Assembly: GCA_963854835.1 (NCBI GenBank)
Contig: OY978525.1
Coordinates: 60,564,855-60,628,854 of the forward strand
Reading direction: 5' to 3'
DNA length: 64,000 nt
From: Megamerina dolium
Taxonomy: Eukaryota; Arthropoda; Insecta; Diptera; Megamerinidae
Position numbers and translations under genes: made by a program
Notes under the pieces: model-generated
What the model was told of the DNA's origin: nothing
The model's input: only the letters and a program-made list of their open reading frames with translations
Database searches by the model: none
Part shown: in pieces, positions 11,575 to 23,288 of the stretch
Layout of the letters: every line of letters begins with the position of its first letter
Numbering within the stretch: the first letter of the stretch is position 1

Positions 11575-12000
11575 TGAGTTTATTTAGCCTGCTATTGAAG
11601 AATACGACTTAGAGAATATGTGGTTTCAACAAGACGGAGCCACATACCACACAACTCGAGCGAATATGGCTTTATTGCAAGAGAAATTTTCTGGCCGCGT
11701 AATTTCTCGTCGTGGCGATATCAAGTGGCCACCAAGATCATGCTATTTGACACCGCTTGACCTTTTTTTTGGGACTGGGCGAAAGACCGTGTTTATGCAG
11801 ATAAACCTTTAACTCTTGAGCACCTAAAAACCAACATTCGTCACGTTATGGCTGAGATACCGCCCAATATGTGTCAAAAAGTGGTCGAAAATTACCTCAA
11901 AAGAATCGATGCTTGCAATAATTCGCGTGGTGGTCATTTAAATGATGTAGTATTTCACACATAATGTCAACGTTCAAACTTTATAATAAAAAAGAAATAT
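11575..12000 (+). pseudogene. Mariner-family transposase fragment (C-terminal)
   Basis: A plus-strand frame with MWFQQDGATYHTTRANMALL, WPPRSCYLTPLDLFFG and, after a frame change, a tail around RGGHLNDVVF. QQDGA holds the second catalytic Asp and TPLD the third, so this is a DDxD mariner/IS630-type transposase, not DDxE Tc1. The N-terminal half is absent. It sits between the gag and integrase remnants of errantivirus A, in the place of the missing pol. Confidence 0.8.
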
Positions 12001-12049
12001 CATGATAAAAAATATTTTATATGTGTTTTATGTGTTTAGTGAAGCCATC

Positions 12050-13039
12050 GTTTTCCGTAGGGTTTTGTTCTAGTTTACCTAGATTTGAAGAGGCCCTATC
12101 TTGATATTGGGAGATTTCTTGTTCTTCATTAGGGTATTGTTCGTAATTGAATTGTTGTTGTACTATATTGTTGATAGTATCAGGCATTATATAATAGTTT
12201 CTTTGATATTGGTGTGGAATTGCGGTTTTTTGAGATGAAGGGTTTGGTGCAGGTCATTTCACTGCATACTGAGGGGGTGGTGCTCTATTTGCGTAATTTA
12301 CCATTCGTGTGTGAATAGTTGTGGTCCACATCCATAGGCTCTACTGGTGGTTGTGGTCTGGCTGATCTTGGTGGGGGTTGGGAGTAGTTATTATTTCTTC
12401 GTTGCCAATTTCTTTGGATGGGTGGTATCGGTTGTTGGTGTATATATGCTAGATTAAGATAAAACGGTTGTTGCTTTATTTGACGTGTTGGCTGGAATAC
12501 ATTATTTTTGCGAGGTAGAGGTGGTGGTGGTGCTAGATTGATCATATGTGTGTTCATAGCATAGTTAGTTCTGCAGGTTTAGTGTTCTAATTTCATACAA
12601 AGTTGTAGTGCTTGTGGAAGATCTGCTGGTTCTCTAATACCAAGCAACCTGGGAAAGTTTCCATTTAATCCTCTAATGAACGTATCAAGGGCCTTGTCCC
12701 TGTAGTTCTTTGTTACGAGGTAACCGTTTCTCTGGATTCCTCCATGCAGGATATTTTATTTAAAATCAATGAGAGATGGGAATATACTTTTTGATAGAAT
12801 TCCGATACTGATTGATTTTCCTGTATTAGTGATGTCATTTGGTACTCAAGAGTACCTAAATCGCGCCTATCTGCATAGTGTACAGTTAAACATTTGGATG
12901 TTGCGGTCCAATTTTGGGGGGTATTATATGATTCTAATACCGCGTCTGCGTTTCTTATTATGTTTCTTATTACGCTTACTATTCCGGAATATTTTAGTGT
13001 GCCGTAAGTTGAGTTATAAATTTGGAGTATTCTCTCCAC
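12050..13039 (-). pseudogene. Errantivirus A gag remnant
   Basis: Gag packages the genomic RNA. The minus-strand frames 13039-12713 ([40 protein letters not shown]) match the Gag of element D ([36 protein letters not shown]). They continue with [20 protein letters not shown] at about 12690 and, in another frame, a Pro/Gln-rich tail with PMDVDH (12557-12285). Several stops and frame changes separate the pieces, and the N-terminus is missing upstream of 13039. Confidence 0.8.
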
Positions 13040-13598
13040 ACTCTTTTCCGTTTATTATTATTTTTTTTCTTTATGTAATTACGCAAGGGCTGGAGGGCGT
13101 TGTAAGGATCGCAGTCGCTTGTCGTTATTTATGAATTTGTTATTTCCGTATTTTTTTATTGTATTATAATTTTTGTTATAATTAATCAAGGGCTGGTGGG
13201 CCTCGTAAGGATCGCAGTCGCTTGATGTTATTTTGTTTTATATATTGTAATTTTGCTACTAATTTCTTAGATTCAGGATTAGCTTCCAATTGGGTAGCAT
13301 GATCGTTTCCAACACCGACTGAAAGGATAGAGTCCTTTTTACCAGAGTTACTGGGGGATCCTTGTCAATACTTCGCGAAGGTATCGGCGAGCTGGTCTTA
13401 CAGATGCGGATCTTGCTATTTTGTATAGGTTTGAGAGAGAGATTGAAATCTGTAATGGAGTTGCTTGAGGTCCTTGCTTCCTGGAGCTGCTTAAGGTCAT
13501 TTTTTCCTGGTTGTACAGTGTTGAAATTAGAAGTATTACGTAAAGTATTAGTTGTATTATACGAGACTTCTGCTCGGGCGCTATTGCTCTATTTGCGT
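13040..13598 (-). other. Errantivirus A leader with a duplicated GC-rich motif
   Basis: Untranslated leader between LTR and gag. Two similar 40-bp blocks (about 13082-13122 and 13183-13224) both contain GTAAGGATCGCAGTCGCTTG, about 101 bp apart. A related block, GGGCCTCGTAAGGATCGCAG, lies in the LTR of element B near 18892. Confidence 0.6.
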
Positions 13599-13852
13599 GT
13601 TGAATTTTCATAAAAAACATTCTTTATTTTAAATTAACAACACAATATATGAACCTATTCACATAATCCGAGTTTTACAACTGAACTAATAATAATTATA
13701 AAATTCTTAAGCTACCTGTGCCGTTGCTGCTAGTCACGTTGACTGACATGCTTGTTCAATACTCGTGCAGATTATGCACTTTTAGAGAGGAAATTGCTGA
13801 GAATTGGAGTCAGCAGTTCTATGTCTATTTGATAAACTTTTCTTACGTTAAC
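13599..13852 (-). repeat. Errantivirus A 5' LTR
   Basis: 254 bp; matches 8017-8309 apart from a small deletion and scattered substitutions. On the minus strand a possible primer-binding site (TAGCGCCCGAGCAG) follows about 15 bp after its end, at 13570-13583. Confidence 0.85.
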
Positions 13853-13983
13853 TTGTATCTAGGTTTTGTACATTTCGTTCTTATGCTTTATGCATACTCG
13901 GTATTATGTTATTGTAGCGTGTTTTTCGTAGAGGTTTAGATCATCGAATTTAATATTGATCTAATTTTGGTGGAAAGGTTTTA

Positions 13984-15284
13984 TTAAATTATTGTGGTAC
14001 TTTTTCCATTTTCGTCCGATTTGTATACTGGACTGTTTATGTTTACTATTTCGTAGGGTCCAGTTAAAATGAGACTAAATTTGTTTTTCCTCGTTTGATT
14101 TTTTGATAAAACGTTTGCTCCTACTCTAAAACTTATCGGGTGTATGTTCTTGTCGTACTGTCTCTTCGCATTTTCCTTTTCCTGATTTTCCTTAATTAGT
14201 TCATGAGACCTCTGTATTTGATATTTTAATAACTTATTTTGGTCTTCTGCGTTGTACAATGGCGTTCTTTTGGTTTTTAGATTTGGTGGCATGTCGGTGT
14301 TAAGGCCGAATAGTAAGCTTAAAGGTGTTCGTTTGGTGGTAGTATGTACTGTATTGTTGTTAACATGTTTATTAATGAAACTTCTAAGATATTCCGCTAA
14401 GGGTCTATGACTTATTTCTAGAGAACCGTTTGCTTGTGGGTGATATGGCGTTATATGTAATTTTTTAACACCTAGCATCTTGCATGTATCTGAGAACATT
14501 TTGACATAAAATTTGTACCATTATCTGTGAATAAATTTTTGATATGTTGTAGCGTGTAACAACTTCGTTGTAAAAAGCTTTTGCTACTGTGCTAGATTCT
14601 GCATCAGGAATAGGTACACAAATGAAAAATTTTGATAAATCATCTTGAAAAGTAAGAAAGTACTTATTTCCCGATGTGGTTTCTGGGAGAATTCCCACCA
14701 TATACACATAAACTTTTTCAAATAGCTTAGATGGTGTATCGGTTAATATCATTGGGATTTTCGTGAGCCTCGAGCTCTTGTTAGTTTGACTTTTTTACAA
14801 TTTTTAAAATATTCTTTAATCTGGCTTCGAATACCTTTCCATCTGTAAAAAAAAAATAAAATAAATATGTGGCACTTAAAGCCCCAAAGGGCTCATTGGC
14901 CGAGCTTCTCTTCCATTACTGTTGTGCGTCTTAAATTTGGACAGTATTAGAAGGGACCTACTTATTTTAGCCTGTTCCGAACGGCAGAACACTTGTGACA
15001 TCACCTTTTCTGAGCTTTGTTACAGAGTTCTTTTTCATGGCAAATTGTTACTGTCGGAAGAATTGCCAATTGCTTGCCGACTGGTGGGTACCATTCGAAA
15101 TAAAAATCTTATCGATATTAAATTTGTTATGCATCAGCCGGGGATTGAACCACGACCTACAGATCAGAAGGCGAACACACTAACCACTGAGCTACGGCAC
15201 CCACTTTCCACCTGTTCTGTCTTCTAATCCTGAAGTAAGTTTTCAAAGCACCCTGATGTCCTCATAAAGGTGAATCATAGAAGT
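13984..15284 (-). pseudogene. Element B integrase, interrupted by a SINE
   Basis: Integrase joins the LTR DNA to the host chromosome. The core is seen in DLSKFFICVPIPDAESSTVA (about 14610-14650) and, in a shifted frame, LGVKKLHITPYHPQANGSLE (about 14440-14480) with the motif HPQANG before the third acidic residue. The tail carries YDKNIHPISFRVGANVL and LTGPYEIV. A frameshift lies near 14500 and the N-terminal zinc-binding part is cut by the SINE. Non-functional. Confidence 0.85.
14847..15203 (-). mobile_element. tRNA-derived SINE, copy 2 (complete)
   Basis: Flanked by CTTTCCATCTGT (14835-14846) and CTTTCCACCTGT (15204-15215), a 12-bp target duplication with one change. Read on the minus strand the head is tRNA-like: GTGCCGTAGCTCAGTGGTTA contains an A box (complement of 15184-15194), and GGTTCAATCCC is a B box (complement of 15141-15151). 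The body follows, and the 3' tail is T-rich rather than A-rich. The parent tRNA cannot be named because the anticodon arm is altered. Confidence 0.9.
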
Positions 15285-15435
15285 TGCGAAATATCATAGA
15301 TATATCCTTCTCATCAGTGAGAAGTTCCGCTTTTTTTTGTCCTGATTTTCTGCATTTTCATCTAGTTCTAACTCGTCATCAGAGATTTCATCAGGCTCTT
15401 CTTGGCTCTTTTTATCTCTTTTTATTATTTTTTAT

Positions 15436-16790
15436 TTATTTTTCTTCTTGGCTTTCGGTTTCGTCGACTTTATTCCTCGCCATAGAATGAGTCATAACCA
15501 TTGTTGACTCCTGATTCGGTTGTGGAACTCTGCTGGGCGCATCCGCGTTCAAGTTCCCTTTGCCTGGTTTATAAATTATTTCAAAATCAAATTCAGATAA
15601 TTTGTGCCTGAAACGTGCTAAACGTGATGTCTGATCCTTTAGGTTTGCAATTCCTCGTAGTGGCTGGTGGTCGGTGTAGATCTTGAATGGTCTGCCGAAT
15701 AGATAAGCTCGATAATTCTTCACAGCCCACACGATGGCCAGGAATTGCTTTTCGATAGTGGAATACCTTTTCTCAGTATCTCTGAACGCACTGCTCCCAA
15801 AGGCTATTGGTCTATCTTTTCCAAAAAAAAAAAAAATTGGCGGAGAGCAAATTGCTTGCTTCAAATCTTCAAAAGCTTTCTGACATCTTTCTGTCCATTC
15901 AAATTTCGCGTCTTTTCTGAGTAGTTTGTTGATTCGCAGTGCCATACCAGCCATATTCTTAAGAAATATTCAGTAAGTTTACTAAACCTAAAAATGCCTG
16001 AACATCTTTCTTATTTTTTGGCACAGGAATATTTTTAACATATTTCACTTTACCAAATTATGTCTCTAACTGACACTTTTCCGTATTTAGCTTTTAGTTA
16101 TGTTTACATAAATGTTCAAATACGTTTCGCAAACGCGATTTATGTTGTGCCAAGTTCCGACTATAGACGACGATGTCATCTATACCTTGAAGTCCTGTTA
16201 GTACATGGTTCATTAGTCTTTGGAAGGTGGCAGGGGCTCCTGTTAAGCCGAAAGGCATTCTGTTAAATGCATAGTGCCCGACACCTGTACTAAAAGCTGT
16301 TTTTTCTCTGTCTGATTCTTTCAATAACACTTGATGATACCCACTGGCCAAATCAAGAGTAGTGAAATATCTACAATGACCTAACTGATCTAATATAACT
16401 TGTTTAATGGTGGCGTCATTTAATTTCCTGGAATCTACTACTAGCCTCCATTTTCTTTTACCATCTTCTCCCGCTTTCTTTGGAACCAAAATTATGGGAC
16501 AATTCCAGGGCGATGACCTGGGAATAATTATGTCGTCTTCCAACATTTTGTTTACTTGCTTATTGATTTCTTCCTTATGCGCTTCTGGTATCCTGTACTG
16601 TCTTTGGTTGATTGGCGCCTGGTCTGCTTTTATTGGTATTCTGTGTTTTATACCTGTGGTGTGAGACAGTTTGTCGCCTTCCAAGAAAAATAAATCGTGG
16701 AATGACTTAATTATTCCATCTATGGATCTCTTTTCCTCAATGTTTACGTTTTCGTCTAGCTTAATTGTTTCTAATATTTTGGTAACCCTT
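15436..16790 (-). pseudogene. Element B reverse transcriptase and RNase H
   Basis: Reverse transcriptase: LVPKKAGEDGKRKWRLVVDS (near 16470), FTTLDLASGYHQVLLKESDR, then FNRMPFGLTGAPATFQRLMN and IDDIVVYSRNLAQHKSRL, where the catalytic YxDD box is damaged at its first residue. After a gap with stops near 16000, RNase H follows in 15954-15436: WTERCQKAFEDLKQAICSPP, YSTIEKQFLAIVWAVKNYRA and YTDHQPLRGI, ending with a Lys/Gly-rich NADAPSRVPQ tail. The split frames mean no complete enzyme. Confidence 0.9.
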
Positions 16791-17600
16791 TTTTAGCTAT
16801 CAGTTCCCTTAATGTTATTTATTTTATTAGCTATGTCGTATTCTTCGTGTTCTTAAAGGTTAAATTTAATTATATTAATATTAAGATTATTATTTACAAT
16901 ATATGAATCTATACTCGTATTGAGAATTGGGATATAAACTGATATAAATGTCTCAACTAAATATATTCCAGGAGATACTTCCGGTTTCTCTACTATAATT
17001 GTTTCGAAATTTGTATTTACTTTAATGGGAATTACCTTCATAGTTCTCCCAGGTACTACAACCACACTGGTGTGTAGTATTCTATTACCCTCATTAAACG
17101 GTTTGAGAGGTAAAGTTATGAAATGCTATTTTTGCTCACCGAAGAAAATCAGCAACTTTTTCATGGTATTAATAACCGATCGGTTCCATAGATTGCCTCT
17201 ACTTAGGATACCATCAGCAGGTATTCCTCTTTCTTCAGAGATTAAGTGTAGTTCTAAAATCAAATCTTTAATCCTCTCGTGTTGGACTACTATTGACCTA
17301 ATGTGGTGACAAATCCTCCGAATGCACCACTAAGGTTTTACCTTAAACGTCGCTTCTTGCTAACAGATTCATCAATTACTGATGACTTTATTAAACTGGT
17401 ATCTGCCCCAGAGTCTACAAGTAAAATGAGTTTCCATTTATTGCTTCCTCAAACGGAAGCTCAATGAACACATCATCCACATCAGAGACTCCCAAATAGT
17501 AGCCATGTTTGTTATTACTGGATGTGAAAGATGGTTCAACAACGCTTGACTACCAACTTCCGCAATCTTGCTGTCTAACTTGGAGGGTGTGTCAACAATT
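16791..17600 (-). pseudogene. Element B protease region
   Basis: The frame at 17065-16853 (MVVVPGRTMKVIPIKVNTNF) and upstream pieces containing a DSGAD-like motif near 17410 (LLVDSGADTSLI-like, with stops) represent the retroviral-type aspartic protease and its linker. The segment around 17030-17200 has close relatives at 53650-53735 and at 59069-59282 / 59697-59910. Confidence 0.65.
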
Positions 17601-17702
17601 TCTAAGAACGCATGACTGACACCCCTCTAGCTCTTTTAACAACCGTTGGTTTCCGATCCCACCGTATTCATTCAAAATACATTGTATCGCCGTGGATTAA
17701 AA

Positions 17703-18540
17703 TCACCTAATCTCCTTGCAAAAGCACGTATATCTTCCTGAGGTAGTTAGCGTGTAACTTGCATTTGGTCCGTATTTGGTCTTCAAATATGTGTTTCGCA
17801 GAAGTGTATACAATTCCTTTATATTAGCATCACCATATAGTCGCTGTTTTATACAAGCTTCGAAATCTTTCAACTCGTCGGGTTTTATTGCTAATTCGCA
17901 CCCAGAAATGAACTGGTGTACTTCAGTCCTCAAATCTTTAGACTCCGCTCCAGTGAGTACTCTCATTAGTCTACTGACGGTCTGTGCAATTTCGTCAATA
18001 CGCACTTTCCAGGTTGTACTTCTGGTTGTGTTTTTCGTACTAGTGTACGACGACAAAGAGGTGCCTCCTGTGCTAGGCAGTGTTCTCTTTCGAGATTCCT
18101 CTCTTTTGCCTGGAGTGCACTTAGCTGCTCAGAGTCAACCGAGGTTCTAAGCCTTTTCTCTATAAATTCTTCTGAAATGCCCTTTTGTTTTAGTAAATCT
18201 TCTAATTTCTTATTTCTATTAAGAGTCTTAGTAATCTCCATTTCTAGCTGTTCCGCGTCGGACCCTGTTTTGCGATCTGAGTTCGCAGAGCCCTAATTTG
18301 CTGCTGCCTCTAAATCGTTTTTTTTTTTCTTTAAGGCTGCTTCAGCTTGGCTTTTCAATAGATCTTTTAACTCGTGTAACGTGGCGTGGAATTACCTTTA
18401 TTGCATTTAGTACCTTTGATTTTATGAGCTGGAATTGCTCGTATGTGCTCTGTTCCTTAATCAAGCTCCACACGAAGTCGATTGACTCGGTTATTGCAAC
18501 TTCTAGTTTTCTTGCTATTGCTTCATAGGTTTCAGCGTCA
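17703..18540 (-). pseudogene. Element B gag
   Basis: Minus-strand frames 18528-18241, 18241-17966 and 18056-17703 (TLNRNKKLEDLLKQKGISEE; WKVRIDEIAQTVSRLMRVLT; EVHQFISGCELAIKPDELKD) form a capsid-like region without zinc knuckles. The reading frame changes at least twice. Identification rests on its position directly downstream of the LTR and primer-binding site. Confidence 0.65.
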
Positions 18541-18636
18541 ATTTGACTTCTGGGTCAAACCCACACTAGAATTGGATCCTATACTACGTTAAACGTTGAA
18601 CGTAAAACACCTTGTATATACAAGATATTTCGCAGT

Positions 18637-18654
18637 ATCCTACCGGCTGCGCCA
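18637..18654 (-). promoter_or_regulatory. Primer-binding site of element B
   Basis: TGGCGCAGCCGGTAGGAT on the minus strand, three bases after the LTR. The TGG start is the usual complement of a tRNA CCA end. I cannot name the tRNA with certainty. Confidence 0.75.
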
Positions 18655-18657
18655 AAA

Positions 18658-19499
18658 TGTTGTGTACTATTTTTCCACAACACTCACTAAGTAACTAACG
18701 GCTAGACTCAAGGGTGTAACGCACTAGATTCGCACCAAGACCTAAGCTCCTAAATATCCTTCGAGACTATCACACTAGTTAGCTGAAATAAAACAATTAT
18801 ACTTTATCAATTACACGATACTTGCGATTTTGGGTGCTCGCTTTATTCCTGGTATTACTTCCAATTTTACACTTTTACACTAATACTGGAGGGCCTCGTA
18901 AGGATCGCAGTATTTTACAATTTCTTACACGCTAGCACAACTCGGTACAAGACTCACAACTGAAAAGGCGGCTGCCTTCAGTATGCTGGCAGATTATATA
19001 CCATTTTTCTAATACTAGCCACAATCTACAATCTACCCACATACTAACATATAACATACAATAATATATTCACACCACATGTGTGTATGTATGTGTGTGT
19101 GTACGTATGTACACGATCGATGCACTCCACATGTGCGCATTTATGTAGCCATTATGTGAGAAAGTAACTTTTTGATATTCACACACATGAGTAGTCCACG
19201 TGAGTTTAGTTATCATGGAATGTCTAAACACGTATGCTTACAGAGGTATGCTTACGTAAGTGCAGAACTACGATTTGTGTGGGAAAGTGCTTTGTCAGCT
19301 TTTTCACACCCAACTGCAACTCAGTTGGCTCAATGTTATGGCATTCCAAAATTATAAGTAATATTACTATGGATTGTGTATATCACAACTTCGAGCAATG
19401 TTGGTATGTGTATGGATAAATATGTAGTTTACAACTTCGGGAAATATATCGCGAGGCAAAATAAGCATATGTGCATATTTCATATTTTGGCTCACAACA
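18658..19499 (-). repeat. Element B 5' LTR (842 bp)
   Basis: The ends are TGTTGTG and CACAACA, a perfect 7-bp inverted repeat (TG...CA). The LTR is placed by the primer-binding site on one side and the loss of element B sequence on the other. It contains the GGGCCTCGTAAGGATCGCAG motif near 18892 that also occurs in the leader of errantivirus A. Confidence 0.8.
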
Positions 19500-19599
19500 A
19501 TAAATTGGAAGACATTCAGAAATAATGTAAGTGAAAAAATGAACACCGATTTATCTCTTAGTTCGCAGCTAGAAGTAATTCAGTAGATCATTTAAATAA

Positions 19600-20262
19600 A
19601 ACATTAAATGATGCAGTAACCGAGGCTATTCAGAGCAAAAGCCACTCAGCTCTGTCCGCCCATTTAGATCTCCTCGCAAAGTGGCTTGCAAACTGACGCA
19701 TCAAAGTAAATAAAGCAAAGAGCGTCCACGTCACTTTCACGCTGCGAAAAGAGACATGTCCCCCTGTGAAGTTGAATTACATCTTCGTACCTCAAGCAAA
19801 TGATGTTAAATACCTTGGAATCCACCTTGATAGAAGACTAAAATAGACTAAACACATAGAGAGCAAAAAACTACAAATAAAATTAAAGTCTCTGAAACTC
19901 TTTTGGCTAATTAATAAAATCTAAGCTAAGCTCAGTTTACCTAACAAAATCCTGATATATAACGCCATCATAAAACCTATTTGGTGCTATGGTTAGAGCT
20001 CAGCCTGTTCTACAAATGTAAAAAAAATTCAGAGAATGCAAAATAAATTGCTCAGACAAGTCACTGGTGCTCCATGGTATATCAAAAACATACACATTCA
20101 CAATGACCTTCAAATTCCCACCGTCTCTGATGTAGTGCGCCGAAACATTGAAAAGTATAAAGCAAAGCTGGAGCTTCAATGAAATCCTAAGGCGAAACAG
20201 CTGCTATTGGCTTCTAAAATCAATAAATTAAAGAGGAAGCTTCTTATTTCAACATCGTGAAA
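19600..20262 (+). pseudogene. Decayed Jockey-like reverse transcriptase C-terminus
   Basis: Plus-strand pieces with RIKVNKAKSVHVTFTLRKET, DVKYLGIHLDRRL, KPIWCYG and QVTGAPWYIKNIHIHNDLQI line up with the thumb and C-terminal region of ORF2 in the next element (ESKSVHVTFTLRPDTC, TKYLGIHLDRRLTWKNHI). At least six stops interrupt it. It belongs to a different, older subfamily than copies 1 and 2. Confidence 0.8.
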
Positions 20263-20443
20263 GTCACCAATAAGAGTGGACGTGTTTGATAGAGTCGGAA
20301 AAGAGATTGTTTTCGGTAAAAATAAAAATTTTTAATATTTTGCGAAAAGACGCTAAGAAACTCAGTGAGTTATTTCGGTGATTTTTTTAGAAAAAAAAAA
20401 TAAACAAAACAATAATATTGTTTGCAAACATTTTGTTTATAAT

Positions 20444-21127
20444 ATGAGTGTTCAGCGCTCTCCTCTCCGACAACGGCAATCGCCTGTTAATGTGTGTGTA
20501 AACAATAATTTGCAATCACCCGCGCAAACCCCCCAGATAAGTGCCCTTGCCCTTCAGGAAGAAGGATTTCAAGCCAAAACAGTATTCAACATTCTCAACA
20601 AGAGCAATATACCTCAACCGTTATATCGTATTGAGCTTCAGCCTGAAACAAAACCCCTAAAAAAAGGTGAAGTACACCCCATATATAAAATTCGATATTT
20701 ATTGCATCGCAAAATCACAATCGAAGAACCCCATAAGAGAACTAGACCTCCTCAGTATAGCAACTGCCAAGAATATGGACATACTAAGCCATATTGTATT
20801 CTGCCAACTGTTTGTGTGAAATGTGGAGATCTTCATAAATCCAACATATGCCCAAAGTCTAAAGGCGATACTAGCATGAAAAAATGCAGCACTTGTGGAG
20901 GTAATCACACCGCAAATTATAGAGGTTGCCCCGTATATACAACCCTAAAGCTAAATTTCTCCTCTAGCAAACAACCTCTAAATCCAGTCGAGCAAATTCA
21001 GATAGCCAACTCAAGTCAGAGACAACATCTTGGTGCAGCACAATTCTTCTCTGCAATCACAAACAATAATCAAACCAATTCATACGCTAGTGTTTTAAAA
21101 CAAAACTCGCACAAAGTTAGTATGTAA
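20444..21127 (+). CDS. Jockey ORF1 (Gag-like), internally deleted but open
   Basis: Starts MSVQRSPLRQRQSPVNVCVN. The next about 270 residues of the intact ORF1 are missing, and the frame resumes at ALQEEGFQAKTVFNILNKSN. Three CCHC knuckles follow: CQEYGHTKPYC, CGDLHKSNIC and CSTCGGNHTANYRGC. About 228 codons are left, open to a stop at 21125-21127. In Jockey elements this protein binds element RNA. The start at 20444 is chosen because copy 1 starts with the same residues. Confidence 0.8.
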   Translation: MSVQRSPLRQRQSPVNVCVNNNLQSPAQTPQISALALQEEGFQAKTVFNILNKSNIPQPLYRIELQPETKPLKKGEVHPIYKIRYLLHRKITIEEPHKRTRPPQYSNCQEYGHTKPYCILPTVCVKCGDLHKSNICPKSKGDTSMKKCSTCGGNHTANYRGCPVYTTLKLNFSSSKQPLNPVEQIQIANSSQRQHLGAAQFFSAITNNNQTNSYASVLKQNSHKVSM

Positions 21128-21174
21128 ATAATGCGCAGAAGCATATTGGCTGACGCCAACCGACATATTGGCCG

Positions 21175-23288
21175 ACGGACAAGAGGAAGATACCCGATCT
21201 CATAGACTTTGGAGTCGCCAAAGGTTTGCAGATGGAAAATATCTCCACAGAGTGTAATTATGATCTATCATCTGACCACTCACCCACGGTAATATCTATA
21301 AAATCACCAAGCCCCCAAAGCAATTGCGTTAGAAAGAAAATAGACTGGTTAAAATTCAAGAAATATATAAATTCCCATCTTCCTCTGAGTACTGTATTAA
21401 GAAATGGACACGATGTAGACTCAGCACTCGAAAAATTCAACCAGCTGCTCTCATTAGCTCTCAGCTCAGCCACCTGCACAAAGGTATGCAAGCAATCAAA
21501 CTATAGCCCATACACACCAGCCGATATTGAATTGCTAGTAAGACAGAAAAGAAGACTCCGAAGACAATGGCAAGAATTCAGATCACCGAATCTGAAAACA
21601 CAGCTACAGCACTGCACTCGAAAGGTTAAGCAAGCCTTAAAAAATAAAAACAACAAAGAGTTAGAAGAGCACATAGCGAAATTAACACCTGGTGAAGCGT
21701 CAGACTACTCTTTGTGGAAATCAGCAAAAAATTCAAATCGGCCAATTCTCACTGATTCCCCCATCCGTTTGAGTGACGGTAATTGGGCTAGAAGCAACTG
21801 TGAGAAGGGTTTGGCTTTTGCAAACCACCTAAAAAGTGTGTTTACACCCAATCCACCCTCTTCACAGTCGTCATGATCAAAATTAACTTCTCAACCTTGC
21901 TCAATAACGCTCAAAATTAAAAAAAAGGAAATATTCAAAGCAATTTATAAAGATTTAAACCCAAAAAAATCACCTGGTCCAGATAAAATTACCGGTAAAA
22001 TGATAAAAGAGCTACCTCCGGCTTCAGTAATTCATCTGATGCACATTTTTAATGCTATCCTTCGTATTAAACACTATCCCAAATGCTGGAAAACTTCAAA
22101 AATTATTATGATAGCAAAACCAGGAAAAGACCCTACAAAAGTTGCATCGTACAGACCTATCAGCCTCCTGCCTCTACTTTCTAAAGTATAAAGCTACTTG
22201 TCATGAATATAACTGCATTTATTAATCTCAACCAACTGATTCCTCAACATCAGTTTGGATTTAGAAAACAGCACGGCACAATAGAACAAGTCCACCGCAT
22301 TGTAACTCTGATAAGGAACACTTTTGAAGAAAAAAAGTATTGCTCAGCTGTCTTTCTTGATATCACTCAAGCTTTCGATAAAGTATGGCACGATGGCCTT
22401 ATTTACAAACTCAAACTATTACTGCCTGCAAATGTCTCCTCATTGCTTAGTAGCTACCTCACGAAAAGACAATTTCTCGTACATCACAAGGATTACACAA
22501 CGAATCCATTGGATATTCACGCTGGCGTTCCTCAGGGAAGCGTTTTGGGCCCCTTACTGTATCTCTTATACACTACAGATATGCCCAGCAATAACCATAC
22601 ATTTATATCGACCTTTGCAGATGATACGGCAATATTGTGCTCTCGCTCTAACCCCATAGAAGCTACTAAACTCCTGCAGACTCATATCGATTCTCTCGAA
22701 ATCTGGCTAGCAAAATGGCGTATAAAAGTCAATGAATCAAAGAGCGTACATGTAACCTTCACGCTAAGGCCAGATACATGTCCCCCACTTAAAATTAATG
22801 GCCAATCAGTTCCACAATGTTCCTCAACAAAGTACTTGGGTATTCACCTCGACAGAAGGCTGACCTGGAAAAATCACATAGAGGCAAAGAAAACTCAGAT
22901 CAAGCTTAAAATTAATCAGTTATGGTGGCTGATACACAAAAGATCAAAGTTGAATCTCGAATACAAAGTGCTATTATATAAAGCAATCCTGAAGCCAATC
23001 TGGACTTATGGTATTCAGTTTTGGGGCACCGCATCTCCCTCAAATATCGAAAAATTGCATCGAATACAATCCAAGTGTCTGCGAATTATTGTAAACGCGC
23101 CTTGGTATATGAGGAACGTTAACATCCATCGAGATTTAAATGTACCCACAATTTCTGAGGAAGTTGCAATGTCTTGCAGAAGCTACATTCAAAAATTACA
23201 GAGTCATCCGAATCCCCTTGCTAGGCAATTGTTGCTGAACACGGGGCATCGTCGATTAAAAAGAAAAGACACACTGAACATGCTGTGA
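21175..23288 (+). pseudogene. Jockey ORF2 (endonuclease end, reverse transcriptase)
   Basis: ORF2 nicks target DNA and copies the RNA there. Only the end of the endonuclease remains (DFGVAKGLQ...LSSDHSPTVISI, with the SDH motif). The reverse transcriptase follows: SPGPDKITGKMIKELP, SYRPISLLPLLSKV, QFGFRKQHGTIEQV, AVFLDITQAFDKVW, HAGVPQGSVLGPLLYLLY and STFADDTAILCS, where the FADD box is intact. Stops occur near 21874 and 22190, and a frame change near 22195. The last 361 codons (22203-23288) are open. Confidence 0.92.

Larger units (their letters stand above)
8017..13852 (-). mobile_element. Errantivirus element A (LTR retrotransposon with env), nested insertions
   Basis: A minus-strand element bounded by LTRs at 13599-13852 (5') and 8017-8309 (3'). 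The flanks TTGTGT (8011-8016) and TTGTAT (13853-13858) look like an aged target duplication. Order on the minus strand: LTR, leader, gag, integrase tail, env, purine tract (complement of 8310-8321), LTR. Most of protease, reverse transcriptase and RNase H is gone. In their place sit a mariner fragment (11575-12000) and a minus-strand Jockey element (9865-11500). A SINE splits env. Gag, integrase tail and env all have counterparts in element D at 29441-36561. Confidence 0.88.
13853..19499 (-). mobile_element. Ty3/gypsy element B (no env seen), 3' end missing
   Basis: Minus-strand order: LTR (19499-18658), primer-binding site, gag, protease, reverse transcriptase, RNase H, integrase (ending about 13984). 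The partner 3' LTR is not found: 130 bp after integrase the sequence runs into errantivirus A. A SINE interrupts integrase (14847-15203). All genes carry stops or frameshifts. The pol type differs clearly from elements A/D and C. Confidence 0.85.

Noticed and set aside
15130..15203. Possible functional tRNA gene
   Set aside because: The A and B boxes belong to a SINE head that is present in three copies with target duplications; the anticodon arm is degenerate.
21226..21491. Frames opposite to transposon genes, such as 21258-21491, 1748-2095 and 55240-55518
   Set aside because: They are shadows of the coding strand of recognised transposon genes.
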